From the NCBI RefSeq assembly GCF_000213575.1, contig NZ_GL892006.1:516614-580613 (forward strand): a DNA stretch of 64,000 bases. Direction: 5' to 3'. The DNA comes from Dysgonomonas mossii DSM 22836 (GTDB lineage Bacteria > Bacteroidota > Bacteroidia > Bacteroidales > Dysgonomonadaceae). A program made the position numbers and the translations under genes. Of this stretch, positions 27,527-37,400 are shown one piece after another; within the stretch, counting starts at the first letter, position 1, and the number at the start of each line of letters is the position of its first letter. Under the pieces are notes generated by a model that saw nothing but the letters and a program-made list of their open reading frames with translations, was not told where the DNA came from and did no database searches.

Positions 27527-28831
27527 CTAGTCCAGCCTCATAATATTAGCGCCCAGCTGATTAAGACGTACGTCGATATTCTGATATCCACGGTCTATCT
27601 GCTCTATATTGTGTATCGTACTTTTTCCATCGGCACACATAGCGGCAATAAGCAAAGCTATACCGGCACGTATATCCGGTGAGGTCATAGTTGTGGCACG
27701 CATAGGACGTTTTCCTGTACCAATTACCGTTGCACGGTGCGGATCGCATAGTATAATCTGTGCTCCCATATCGATAAGTTTATCCACAAAGAACAAACGG
27801 CTTTCAAACATCTTCTGATGTATCAACACACTGCCTTTGGCCTGAGTAGCCACAACAAGAAGCACACTGATTAGGTCGGGAGTCAACCCCGGCCATGGAG
27901 CATCGGCAATAGTAAGAATCGACCCGTCGATAAATGTATCTATAGTATATTCTTTCTGTGCAGGAATATATATATCATCTCCTCTGCGTTCCAACTGGAT
28001 ACCCAAACGGCTGAATGTATCGGGGATAATACCCAAATCATCGTAGGCTACATCTTTAATTGTAACTTCTGATCCTGTAATAGCTGCCATACCGATAAAA
28101 CTACCGATTTCGATCATGTCAGGCAATATACGATGTTTTGCAGCACCCAAAGAAGTTACTCCTTCGATACGCAACAGGTTAGACCCCTGCCCGTCTATCT
28201 TGGCTCCCATCTTGGTAAGCAAACGGCAAAGTTGTTGTATATATGGTTCGCAAGCTGCATTATAGATTGTGGTTTCTCCTTCGGCTAATACCGCAGCCAT
28301 AACAATATTAGCTGTACCGGTAACAGAAGCCTCATCGAGAAGCATATATGTACCCTTCAGCTTTTCGGCTGATATATTATATATCTGTTCTGCGTCGTTG
28401 TAATTAAATTCAGCACCTAGTTTTTGTATCCCGACAAAGTGAGTATCGAGACGGCGGCGACCAATTTTGTCTCCTCCCGGCTTAGGCAAAATAGCCCTGC
28501 CAAAACGAGCTACAAGAGGTCCTATAATCATCACCGAACCACGCAAAGAGGCACTTCTCTTCAAGAATTCCGATGTTTCCAGGTAGTCTATATTTACATT
28601 TTCGGCCTTGAATGACCAAGTATCTTCTGCCAACCTTTTGGTTTCGACACCCATATCGCCCAATAGACGTATCAGGTTGTTTACATCCAGAATATCCGGA
28701 ATATTTTCTATAATAACTTCCTCTGCGGTAAGCAATGTCGCACAAATAACCTGCAATGCTTCATTCTTTGCTCCTTGTGGAATAATTTCTCCACTCAAGC
28801 GACAACCTCCCTCTATTATAAATGATGCCAT
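27527..28831 (-). CDS. murA: UDP-N-acetylglucosamine 1-carboxyvinyltransferase
   Basis: A 434-residue cytoplasmic enzyme that adds enolpyruvate to UDP-GlcNAc, the first committed step of peptidoglycan synthesis. GAKNEALQVICA (about 20-31) contains the Lys-Asn pair of the active site, and SLRGSVMIIGPLVAR (about 95-109) binds substrate. At the loop where E. coli has Cys115 (PGGC), this protein has PGGD with Asp121. Asp at that place is active but does not form the fosfomycin adduct. It is last in the apparent rfbB-(acidic protein)-murB-murA operon, 21 nt after murB. Confidence 0.95.
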   Translation of the reverse strand: MASFIIEGGCRLSGEIIPQGAKNEALQVICATLLTAEEVIIENIPDILDVNNLIRLLGDMGVETKRLAEDTWSFKAENVNIDYLETSEFLKRSASLRGSVMIIGPLVARFGRAILPKPGGDKIGRRRLDTHFVGIQKLGAEFNYNDAEQIYNISAEKLKGTYMLLDEASVTGTANIVMAAVLAEGETTIYNAACEPYIQQLCRLLTKMGAKIDGQGSNLLRIEGVTSLGAAKHRILPDMIEIGSFIGMAAITGSEVTIKDVAYDDLGIIPDTFSRLGIQLERRGDDIYIPAQKEYTIDTFIDGSILTIADAPWPGLTPDLISVLLVVATQAKGSVLIHQKMFESRLFFVDKLIDMGAQIILCDPHRATVIGTGKRPMRATTMTSPDIRAGIALLIAAMCADGKSTIHNIEQIDRGYQNIDVRLNQLGANIMRLD

Positions 28832-28852
28832 GTTTTTAGCTAATATATTTTT

Positions 28853-29860
28853 TTAATAAATTCTAACTTCGGGTTCAAGCTCGATACCAAATTTATCGTT
28901 CACTGCCCCCTGCACTTCTTTCATAAACCTGACGATGTCGTTTCCATCTGTTGTGCCATAATTGACTATAATAAGCGGCTGGTTGGGATATGTTCCTACG
29001 TCGCCTATTCTTTTTCCTTTATATCCTACTTTATCGATAAGAAATGCGGCTGATGTTTTTACCAACCCATCTTTATACGGAAAAACAGGCAGAGTCGGAT
29101 ATTCTACTAAAATCTTATCCGCAGACTCTTTTGTAATATACGGATTTTTAAAGAAACTTCCGGCATTTGGCAGTACCCTTTCATCCGGTAGCTTTCTTTG
29201 ACGAACACGTATAACAGCATTGCGTACATCCTCAACTGTAGGTTCTTCTATCTCTTCTAGTTCTTTATTCAGATCGGCATACTTGGGAGTGTAAACGAAA
29301 GAACGTTTCAGGTGAATAACAACAGATACGATCAAATATTTATTTGTCCTTTTGAAGATACTGTCACGATATCCGAACTCACATTCCGCGTTCGAAAACG
29401 AAACAATCTTCCCTGTTTCCATATCTATTGCAACAACTTCACGTATCACATCTTTTACTTCAGCCCCATAAGCGCCTATGTTTTGTATAGGTGCAGCACC
29501 TACCGTACCGGGAATCAGCGAAAGATTTTCGAGCCCTACGAAACCACGTTCCACACAATAAGCGACGAGTTCATCCCAGTTTTCGGAAGCGTTGACTTCC
29601 AGAAATACATCATCGTCTTCGTCATCATCGTCTGATATTTCACGAAGCCCTTTGATATGGGGATAAATCACCAGTCCATCAAAGTCTTTGGTAAAAAACA
29701 GGTTGCAACCGCCACCTATTATCAGCTTTTTTTCGTCCGGGTAATCAGATAAACATTTGCGAAGCTCTTCGATTGTAGTGGGCTTGCAAAAAATCTTTGC
29801 TTGAGCTTCTGTTTTTAATGAATTGTAATCTTTTAATTGGGTTTGCCTATAATAGTCCAT
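28853..29860 (-). CDS. murB: UDP-N-acetylenolpyruvoylglucosamine reductase
   Basis: A 335-residue FAD enzyme that reduces the MurA product to UDP-MurNAc. Type I features are visible: KLIIGGGCNLFF (about 45-56), SLIPGTVGAAPIQNIGAYG (about 115-133) for FAD binding, and the proton-donor Ser in LPNAGSFFKNP near 235. The C-terminal EPEVRIY is the family's usual end. An acidic stretch (SDDDDEDDD, about 77-85) sits in a surface loop before the FAD domain core and is longer than in most MurB. It lies 21 nt before murA and 33 nt after the acidic membrane protein gene. Confidence 0.95.
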   Translation of the reverse strand: MDYYRQTQLKDYNSLKTEAQAKIFCKPTTIEELRKCLSDYPDEKKLIIGGGCNLFFTKDFDGLVIYPHIKGLREISDDDDEDDDVFLEVNASENWDELVAYCVERGFVGLENLSLIPGTVGAAPIQNIGAYGAEVKDVIREVVAIDMETGKIVSFSNAECEFGYRDSIFKRTNKYLIVSVVIHLKRSFVYTPKYADLNKELEEIEEPTVEDVRNAVIRVRQRKLPDERVLPNAGSFFKNPYITKESADKILVEYPTLPVFPYKDGLVKTSAAFLIDKVGYKGKRIGDVGTYPNQPLIIVNYGTTDGNDIVRFMKEVQGAVNDKFGIELEPEVRIY

Positions 29861-29893
29861 TTCAGGAATTATTGATTCTACATAAATCCGGTA

Positions 29894-30628
29894 TCAACGC
29901 TTTCGCTTCAACCAGAAAATTAATATACCCAGTGCGACAACAATTCCAAGAACAATGAGAACTGTCTGCCAATGGGTCATGATGAATTTGATGATAAATA
30001 TTAAAGCTATGACGGCAAGAATAATGCCTACTATTTGCAAAACTCTGCGGATTGTCTGCTTTCTTTTTGCGGCTTTTTCTTCTTCGCTTATATCGAGAGA
30101 GTCATCCTCTTCGCTTTCACTACTTTCTTCTATATCAACATGCTCTTCCGCTTTCACATCTTCAAATGGAACGTAACCTTTTACAACATCCTCCGAAATA
30201 GATTCGATCTCCTCAAAATCTACATCTTCAGTCTGAACCAAGGCTTCTTCCTCCCCCTCGTATATTTCCATCGGAATATCATCAGGATTGATATAGCTGT
30301 CTTCGGTTTCATCCAACAGTGATTGATCTTCTACACCAGTCGGCTCAACAATCTGAGGCGTAACCTTAGCGGCTTGCGCCCTTTCGGTATCAGCAAGACG
30401 GATAATTGTATCTACACGAGATGAAGCCACCTTTGTATCAAAGTCCCCATCCTCAACCATAGATATCAGTTCATCTTCTATAGCCGGATACTTGATCATA
30501 AAAGACTTCAATGCATTCGCAAAATCACGAAAGCGTTGTATTTTTTCTATTTTTGCCTTTACTTCTTCCCCACTTCCTGAGGACAAGTCAAGCACTTTAT
30601 CTGCCAATATAGATTTTAAGCGCTCCAT
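29894..30628 (-). CDS. Acidic membrane protein of unknown function in the rfbB-murB-murA operon
   Basis: A 244-residue protein with three parts. The N-terminal helical segment (1-70) has an IEKIQRFRDFANALKSFMIK stretch. A very acidic middle (about 95-190) has many Glu, Asp and Ser. Two close transmembrane helices at the C-terminus (about 197-215 and 218-238) end in KRKR. There is no signal peptide, so the long N-terminal part should be cytoplasmic with a tail anchor. Spacing of 22 and 33 nt to its neighbours indicates one operon with envelope-precursor genes. I do not recognise a family. Confidence 0.75.
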   Translation of the reverse strand: MERLKSILADKVLDLSSGSGEEVKAKIEKIQRFRDFANALKSFMIKYPAIEDELISMVEDGDFDTKVASSRVDTIIRLADTERAQAAKVTPQIVEPTGVEDQSLLDETEDSYINPDDIPMEIYEGEEEALVQTEDVDFEEIESISEDVVKGYVPFEDVKAEEHVDIEESSESEEDDSLDISEEEKAAKRKQTIRRVLQIVGIILAVIALIFIIKFIMTHWQTVLIVLGIVVALGILIFWLKRKR

Positions 30629-30650
30629 AAATAATTAATCAGAAATATAT

Positions 30651-31787
30651 TTATCTGTTTCCGTACATTTGCTCGTAATACTTCATATAGTCGCCCGAAG
30701 TAACTTCTTCAACCCATGCCTGATTGTCGAGATACCAGTATATTGTTTTCACAATACCTTTATCGAAGGTCGTCTCGGGCAACCATCCCAATTCGTTCGA
30801 TATTTTAGCAGGGTCGATAGCATAACGTTGGTCATGCCCCTGACGGTCTTTCACAAAAGAGATAAGATTGTCGTTGATCCAGCTTATATCGATGCTTCCA
30901 TCGGCGGCGATTTCTTTTTTCTTCAATACGTCACGATACTTAGGTTCTTTCTCCATTATATCGTGTATTGTTTTTATTACCAGTTTAACGATCTCAATAT
31001 TTTTTCGCTCGTTATGTCCTCCTATATTGTACACTTCGCCTAAACGTCCTTTGTGCAAAACAATGTCGATAGCCTTACAGTGGTCGTCCACGTATAGCCA
31101 ATCTCGCACATTGCTGCCATCGCCATACACCGGAAGTTGTTGTCCTGCCAAAATATTGCGTATAATGAGCGGAATAAGCTTTTCAGGGAAATGGAATGGT
31201 CCGTAATTATTCGAACAACGGGTTATATTAATCGGCATCTTATAGGTTTCGCCATAAGCTTTTACAATCAGGTCGCCACCTGTTTTTGCTGCACTATAAG
31301 GAGAACGGGGATCTAAAGGAGTTTCTTCTGTAAAGTAACCTTCTTCGCCCAACGATCCGTATACTTCATCTGTAGATACCTGCAAGAATTTCACGCCTTC
31401 GCGCCAAATCGGATAATTATTTTCATCTTTGCCTACAGTCCAAAATTTTCTCGCTGTATCCAATAAATTCTGAGTACCAAGAATATTCACCTGCAAAAAC
31501 AACTGAGGATTCTCGATACTTCTATCAACATGACTCTCTGCCGCAAAGTTGACAACATAGTCTATCTGATGATCCGAAAAAACTTTCTCCGTAATATTTT
31601 TATCACAGATATCTCCCTTTACGAATGTCACGCGGGAGTCCTTCAACTCCTCTGCAAGGGTTCCAAGATTTCCGGCGTATGTAAGTGCATCAAATATAAC
31701 GAGTTTTGCTTCAGAATGTGTCGCCAACATGCGTTTCACAAAATTCGAGCCTATAAATCCGGCTCCGCCTGTGATTAAGTATGTCAT
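30651..31787 (-). CDS. rfbB: dTDP-glucose 4,6-dehydratase
   Basis: A 378-residue extended SDR enzyme that makes dTDP-4-keto-6-deoxyglucose, the branch point to dTDP-rhamnose and related sugars. TGGAGFIGSNF (7-17) binds NAD. The catalytic block is TDEVYGSLGEEG near 133, and YSAAKTGGDL near 168 holds the Tyr-x3-Lys pair. TRCSNNYGPFHFPEKLIP follows. The protein is longer than the ~355 usual in E. coli RmlB, because of an insertion near residue 110 and another near 275-300. rmlA, C and D are not in this window. It is first in its operon. Confidence 0.93.
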   Translation of the reverse strand: MTYLITGGAGFIGSNFVKRMLATHSEAKLVIFDALTYAGNLGTLAEELKDSRVTFVKGDICDKNITEKVFSDHQIDYVVNFAAESHVDRSIENPQLFLQVNILGTQNLLDTARKFWTVGKDENNYPIWREGVKFLQVSTDEVYGSLGEEGYFTEETPLDPRSPYSAAKTGGDLIVKAYGETYKMPINITRCSNNYGPFHFPEKLIPLIIRNILAGQQLPVYGDGSNVRDWLYVDDHCKAIDIVLHKGRLGEVYNIGGHNERKNIEIVKLVIKTIHDIMEKEPKYRDVLKKKEIAADGSIDISWINDNLISFVKDRQGHDQRYAIDPAKISNELGWLPETTFDKGIVKTIYWYLDNQAWVEEVTSGDYMKYYEQMYGNR

Positions 31788-31816
31788 TGTTTTATATTGT
31801 TATTTATTATTCATCA

Positions 31817-31824
31817 CAAAAATA
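31817..31824 (-). promoter_or_regulatory. -7 promoter box of the rfbB-murB-murA operon
   Basis: CAAAAATA on the plus strand reads TATTTTTG on the minus strand, 30 bp before the rfbB ATG. No clear -33 match. Confidence 0.35.
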
Positions 31825-31951
31825 AGAAAAAAACAATATTAAAAACATTCGCAAGGGTATTATATGAGGTAAATTTATTTATCTCAATCCTTCCATTTTG
31901 AAAAAATGCCACGTTTGTGTTGTATTTTTTAACAAATAGACATTTTTTTCA

Positions 31952-31959
31952 TATATTTG
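31952..31959 (+). promoter_or_regulatory. -7 promoter box of gdhA
   Basis: TATATTTG matches TAnnTTTG. TTTT at 31927-31930 lies 21 bp upstream. It falls inside the N-terminal extension of the ORF, which supports ATG 31992 as the real start. Confidence 0.5.
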
Positions 31960-31991
31960 TGGCATCCATAAATCAAAACCCGTTTTTTATA

Positions 31992-33326
31992 ATGAAGGCA
32001 GAATTAGTATTACAAGACTTAAAACGCAGATTTCCGAACGAACCTGAGTACCATCAGGCTGTTCAGGAAGTATTAGAATCCATTGAGGAAATTTACAATC
32101 AACACCCTGAATTTGAGAAGGCAAACTTAATAGAAAGACTATGCATCCCTGATCGTATCTTTTCTTTCCGTGTAACATGGGTTGACGACAAAGGCAATAC
32201 GCATACCAACATGGGATATCGCATACAACATTGCAATGCCATAGGCCCATACAAAGGTGGTTTACGCTTACATGCTTCTGTAAATCCGTCTATATTGAAG
32301 TTCCTTGCTTTTGAGCAAACGTTCAAAAACTCGCTTACAACCCTACCTATGGGAGGAGCAAAGGGAGGTTCGGACTTTAGTCCTAAAGGGAAATCTACCG
32401 CAGAAATCATGCGTTTCTGTCAGGCTTTTATGCTCGAACTGTGGCGCAACATTGGTCCCGACACAGACGTTCCGGCAGGAGACATCGGCGTAGGTGGCCG
32501 CGAAGTAGGATATTTCTTCGGAATGTACCGCAAGTTGGCTCGTGAATTTACAGGAACATTCACAGGTAAAGGGCTTACATTCGGTGGTTCGCTCATCCGC
32601 CCCGAAGCTACAGGTTACGGAAATGTATATTTCCTACTCGAAATGCTGAAAACAAAAAACATTGACATAAAAGGCAAAAAATGCCTTGTTTCAGGTTCAG
32701 GAAATGTAGCGCAGTATACTTGCGAAAAATTGATAGAGTTGGGAGCAATACCTGTTACATTATCTGACTCTAACGGGTACATCTACGATCCTGAAGGAAT
32801 CACAATCGAGAAGCTGGAGTATGTAAAAGAGTTGAAAGAGCTTTACAGAGGCCGCATCAGCGAGTATGCAGAAACATACGGTTGCAAATACGTTCCGAGT
32901 GCACGTCCTTGGGGAGAAAAAGGCGATATCGCACTACCATCGGCAACACAGAATGAAATAAACGGAGAGGATGCTAAGAAACTTGTTGCAAATGGCGTTA
33001 TTGCAGTATCGGAAGGAGCAAACATGCCGTCTACACCTGAAGCTATAGAAGTATTCCAACAAGCGAAACTACTCTATGCACCGGGAAAAGCAGCCAATGC
33101 CGGAGGAGTTTCTGTATCGGGACTGGAAATGACACAAAACTCGGAGCGCATAAGCTGGTCTGCTGAAGAAGTTGATAAGAAGCTGAAATGGATTATGCAA
33201 AACATCCACGAAAATTGTGTGAAATACGGCACAGAAAAAGACGGATATGTAAACTATGTAAAAGGTGCTAACATAGCCGGATTTATGAAAGTTGCCAAAG
33301 CCGTAATGGCTCAAGGCATCGTATAA
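31992..33326 (+). CDS. gdhA: Glutamate dehydrogenase (hexameric, NAD(P)-specific)
   Basis: A 444-residue enzyme that interconverts 2-oxoglutarate plus ammonia and glutamate. GPYKGGLRLH (substrate Lys) lies near residue 88, and the catalytic Lys is in PMGGAKGGSDF near 121. The Rossmann motif SGSGNVAQYT is near 235, and EGANMPST near 342. The length equals the small hexameric class of E. coli GdhA (447). I start at ATG 31992 because a promoter box lies upstream of it, and the ORF extension to 31917 has no plausible coding character. Coenzyme preference was not deduced. It is monocistronic, with a strong terminator. Confidence 0.95.
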   Translation: MKAELVLQDLKRRFPNEPEYHQAVQEVLESIEEIYNQHPEFEKANLIERLCIPDRIFSFRVTWVDDKGNTHTNMGYRIQHCNAIGPYKGGLRLHASVNPSILKFLAFEQTFKNSLTTLPMGGAKGGSDFSPKGKSTAEIMRFCQAFMLELWRNIGPDTDVPAGDIGVGGREVGYFFGMYRKLAREFTGTFTGKGLTFGGSLIRPEATGYGNVYFLLEMLKTKNIDIKGKKCLVSGSGNVAQYTCEKLIELGAIPVTLSDSNGYIYDPEGITIEKLEYVKELKELYRGRISEYAETYGCKYVPSARPWGEKGDIALPSATQNEINGEDAKKLVANGVIAVSEGANMPSTPEAIEVFQQAKLLYAPGKAANAGGVSVSGLEMTQNSERISWSAEEVDKKLKWIMQNIHENCVKYGTEKDGYVNYVKGANIAGFMKVAKAVMAQGIV

Positions 33327-33346
33327 AGCCGTTTTATAAATAAAAG

Positions 33347-33382
33347 AGGCTGAGTAATTACTTTTACTCAGCCTTTTCTTTT
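33347..33382 (+). terminator. Intrinsic terminator of gdhA
   Basis: AGGCTGAGTAA (33347-33357) pairs with TTACTCAGCCT (33364-33374), an 11-bp perfect stem with a 6-nt loop, followed by TTTCTTTT. Confidence 0.85.
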
Positions 33383-33408
33383 CGCTGAAATCCATAAAAA
33401 TTAATTTA

Positions 33409-33416
33409 TATCTTTG
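33409..33416 (+). promoter_or_regulatory. -7 promoter box of the nitroreductase gene
   Basis: TATCTTTG matches TAnnTTTG, 31 bp before ATG 33448. The -33 element is weak. Confidence 0.4.
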
Positions 33417-33447
33417 CAATACTTCAACAATAAAACATCTGCCAAAC

Positions 33448-34047
33448 ATGAATAAAAAGTATATACTTTTCGGACTTATTATTATTTGCAGTATCACTTT
33501 TATGAGTTGTTCTCAAAAAGATGAAAAGCAAATAACGAAAAAGGAAGCCGCCTTATCTGTAATCTATAACAGAAAAAGTGTACGCAGTTTTATCAAAGAC
33601 AGACCTGTTTCGGAAGAAGATATTCAGTCACTCATAAAGGCCGGCATGTCTGCACCTTCGGGAAAAGATACGCGTCCGTGGGAATTTGTGATTATAAATG
33701 ACAGGGCTATATTGGATAAAATGGCAGAAGAACTGCCTACAGCCAAGATGTTATCTCAAGCGCCAATGGCAATTGTTGTTTGTGGAGATACTATCCGTTC
33801 TTCGTACTGGTATCTCGATTGTTCGGCTGCAACAGAAAACATTCTTCTGGCTGCCGAAGCGATGGAGCTGGGGGGCGTGTGGACTGCCGCTTACCCATAT
33901 CGGGACAGAATGGCAACAGTGATAAAGCATACGAATATGCCCGCACAAATTTTACCTTTGGTTGTAATACCAATAGGCTACCCAATGGGAAACCATTCGG
34001 TAAAAGATAAGTATGACGAAAAGAAAATACACATGAATAAGTGGTAG
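33448..34047 (+). CDS. Nitroreductase-family protein with lipoprotein signal
   Basis: A 199-residue flavoprotein-family member. The N-terminus is a lipoprotein signal, with MNKKYILFG, a hydrophobic core and lipobox FMSCS (Cys about 21). The body is a nitroreductase fold: NRKSVRSFIKDRPVSEED near residue 47 and SAPSGKDTRPWEFVI near 70 are the FMN phosphate and ring-binding segments. ENILLAAEAMELGGVW (about 132-147) is the dimer-interface helix and Gly-Gly-x-W loop. Family enzymes reduce nitro, quinone or flavin substrates with NAD(P)H. An exported copy is unexpected because NAD(P)H is cytoplasmic. Confidence 0.85.
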   Translation: MNKKYILFGLIIICSITFMSCSQKDEKQITKKEAALSVIYNRKSVRSFIKDRPVSEEDIQSLIKAGMSAPSGKDTRPWEFVIINDRAILDKMAEELPTAKMLSQAPMAIVVCGDTIRSSYWYLDCSAATENILLAAEAMELGGVWTAAYPYRDRMATVIKHTNMPAQILPLVVIPIGYPMGNHSVKDKYDEKKIHMNKW

Positions 34048-34074
34048 TTTTATAAATCTACCTGAAATAATCCG

Positions 34075-34082
34075 TATTTTTG
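34075..34082 (+). promoter_or_regulatory. -7 promoter box of the SUI1-addA-like unit
   Basis: TATTTTTG matches TAnnTTTG, 21 bp before ATG 34104. Confidence 0.4.
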
Positions 34083-34103
34083 TAATGAACAAATACCATC
34101 GAT

Positions 34104-34442
34104 ATGAATGATTGGAAAGACCGTCTGAATGTTGTGTATTCCACAAATCCGGACTTCAAATATGATACAGACAAAGAAGAGGAGCAAGACACCCTCCCGA
34201 AAGAAAAACAGCAATTACGCATCCAGCTCGATAAGCGCAACCGCAAAGGAAAAGCGGTGACTCTGATCACAGGATTTGTAGGAACAATCGAAGATCTCGA
34301 AGAGTTGGGTAAATTCTTAAAGGTAAAATGTGGTGTTGGCGGATCGGCAAAAGACCACGAGATAATTGTACAGGGAGATCTCCGTAACAAAGTATTAGAA
34401 CTACTCCAAAAAGAAGGGTATGTCAAATCACGCATCATTTGA
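34104..34442 (+). CDS. SUI1/eIF1-like translation factor (YciH family)
   Basis: A 112-residue protein whose C-terminal ~75 residues are the SUI1 fold: QQLRIQLDKRNRKGKAVTLI, then GTIEDLEELGKFLKVKCGVGGSAKD, then EIIVQGDLRNKVLELLQKEGY. The bacterial homologue, E. coli YciH, binds the 30S subunit and affects initiation fidelity, particularly under stress. The N-terminal 35 residues are acidic and probably flexible. Its 3' end overlaps the next gene by 23 nt in another frame, so the two are probably translationally linked. Confidence 0.9.
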   Translation: MNDWKDRLNVVYSTNPDFKYDTDKEEEQDTLPKEKQQLRIQLDKRNRKGKAVTLITGFVGTIEDLEELGKFLKVKCGVGGSAKDHEIIVQGDLRNKVLELLQKEGYVKSRII

Positions 34443-37400
34443 TGATGAAATAAACTTATACGTATATAAAGCCTCTGCCGGCTCGGGAAAAACACACCGA
34501 CTGACAGAGAAGTATCTTAATTTGCTCTTCTCATCTCCCTTTGCATATAGGCATATACTCGCAGTAACCTTTACCAATAAGGCTACAGACGAGATGAAAA
34601 GCCGTATAATAGAAGAGTTGGCAAATATCGCCACAGGGCAAGAATCGGATCATATAAGTTTTCTCTCGAAAGAATATAAATACAACGAAGAACAGGTAAG
34701 AAAAGAAGGTCGGGATATATTGGTACGTATCCTGCACGACTATTCTTCTTTTTCGGTAAGCACTATCGACAAGTTTTTCCAACAAACAATGCGGGCTTTT
34801 ACCCGTGAAATAGGTTTAGGAGGCGGATACAATGTAGAACTCGATACCAACAAAGTATTGGGCGAAGCTATCGACTCCATGCTGTACGATCTGGAACGGA
34901 CAGATAATAAACTATTGTTGGATTGGTTGATTCGTTTTTCGGAAGAAAAAGTAGAAAACGGAGAAACCTGGAATATCCGCAACGATATACAATCCCTATC
35001 GTCCGAAATATTTAAAGAAAGCTACAAAGCATATAGTAATCAGGTGCAAACAGACATCAACAACAAGCAACTGATGACCGACTATAAAGATATGCTGTTT
35101 ACCATTATCAGGGATTTTGAAAAAGCATCGCAGCAGATCGGAGAAAAAGCATTGAACATAATGTCTCGCTTCGGGCTCAAAGGTGAAGATTTTAAAGGAG
35201 GAACCCGCTCTCCGTTTCTTAATTTCTTGAAATGGGCTAACGGAACGATTGCCGAACCAACGGATACGTTCCGCACGTTAGCCGATAATCTTAGCGGATG
35301 GTACACCAAAACAACAGGCTCAGCAACACGAGATAAAATAGAAAATGTATATCCCGAACTCAACATCTGTGTGTGCGAAATTATAAACCACTATGACAAC
35401 TCACTTATCTATCAGACAGCATACGAAATAAACCGTTACTTCTTCACATTAGGGATACTGGGAGACGTAGATAAAAAAATTCGGGAATATAGTACCGAGA
35501 ATAATATCATGCTAATTTCGGATACGACCGAACTGCTAAACCGTATCATAGAGGGCAATGAATCTCCGTTTATATACGAAAAGGTCGGTCAACGAATCAA
35601 CAATTACATGATCGACGAGTTTCAAGACACATCGGGCATGCAGTGGCAAAACTTTCTCCCATTGGTAAAGGATAGTCTCGCTAGCGGCAACAAAAACTAC
35701 ATAGTAGGCGATGTAAAGCAAAGTATTTATCGTTGGAGAAACTCAGATTGGAAACTTCTGGATGAACAACTCGATATAGATTTCCGAACCGAAGGCATAG
35801 AACATGATACGCTGGACACCAATTGGCGGAGTTCCTGCAATGTTATTAATTTCAACAATGCAGTATTTTCTATTGGTTCGGCGTTGTTGCAAGATACATT
35901 CAATAAATCGTTGCAAGATCTTGATAATGCAAAACTCAAGCCATTCCTCACACGAATAACAAAAGCTTATGACGAGCTGTATCAGGAGATACCCGAAAGC
36001 CATAAAAACAACGAAGGGCGAGTAAGAGTAGAATTTATTGATACAGACGAATATATATGGCAGAATTATGTATTGGATCAATTACCTATAGAGATAGAGC
36101 AATTGCAAGAAAGAGGTTACAGCCTCAAAGATATTGCTATACTGGTACGTACCAAAAAAGAGGGAGCAGATGTAGCAAATTGCCTGTTGGAATATAAAAA
36201 GCTGCACCCGGACTCAAAATATCGTTATGACATTATATCGGATGAAGCGCTGTTTGTAAGCAACTCAAAGAGCATCAAACTTATAATTGCCCTACTAAAG
36301 CATTTGCACAATCCTTTGGATAAATCACTGAAGGCATTGGCTGTTTTCGAATATTTCAAATACAGCAAGCAAATGAATGCCGAAGAGGCGCTGCTCAAAT
36401 ACTTCTCGGCAAAAGACGATCTGCCTCAACAGATAGAGGACAGGCTGAGCCATATACGAGAACTACCATTGTATGAAATGACAGAAGAGATCTTCAATTT
36501 GTTTCGTGAGGCAATGGAAAACGATGAGCAAGTATATATACAATCGTTTCTGGACATGGTGCTCGACTTCACTGTTCGTAATTCTTCCGATCTGGATGCA
36601 TTTCTCAGATGGTGGGACGAGACAGGTACAAATAAGACTATTTTTACCCCGGATGGTCAAGATGCAATACGGATTATGACAATACACAAGTCGAAAGGGC
36701 TGGGTTTTAATGTTGTACTAATTCCGTTCTGCAACTGGGAAATAGATCATAAGCTAACAACGATACTGTGGTGTCACCCACAAACAGAACCGTTCAACAG
36801 ACTACACCTCGTTCCTGTAAAATATTCACAAAAGCTAAAAAACACCATTTTTGCTTACGAATATTTCGATGAGCGGCTTCATGCCTTCATCGACAATATC
36901 AATGTATTGTACGTGGCATTTACTCGTGCAAAAAATGAACTGATAGCTTATGCCCCCAAGCCGAAAAAAGAAGAGGTGAACAATATATCGTCTTTGTTAT
37001 GGTCTACAATAAACAGCGGCTCTTTAGGTGATGGCAAACAAGCTTACACAGACTTATCTCAACACATAGATGAAGAAACTGCGACTTTTGAAATAGGTGA
37101 AAATTATGTACCAATCAAAAAAGTTACGCACAGATCGGTAGAAGAAATCAGTGTAGATAGCTTATCTAGTATTCCTTATGACGAAAGAGTGAAACTATTG
37201 TTGAAAAACAAGTACTTTTTCACCGATACCGGACAGCGAGACTACGGTACTCTGATGCACGAAATTGTGAGTAAGGTAAAAACAATTGACGACGTACAGA
37301 AAGCTGTAGAAGAATATCACATTGTGGGAGAAGTGACTACAAGTGATAAGAACAAGATAACAGGACTATTAGAAGAATACCTTTCCAATCCTCTGGTTGC

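Noticed and set aside
31917-31991. N-terminal extension of gdhA
   Set aside because: The extra 25 codons contain the -7 promoter box and have no family similarity. ATG 31992 gives the expected length.
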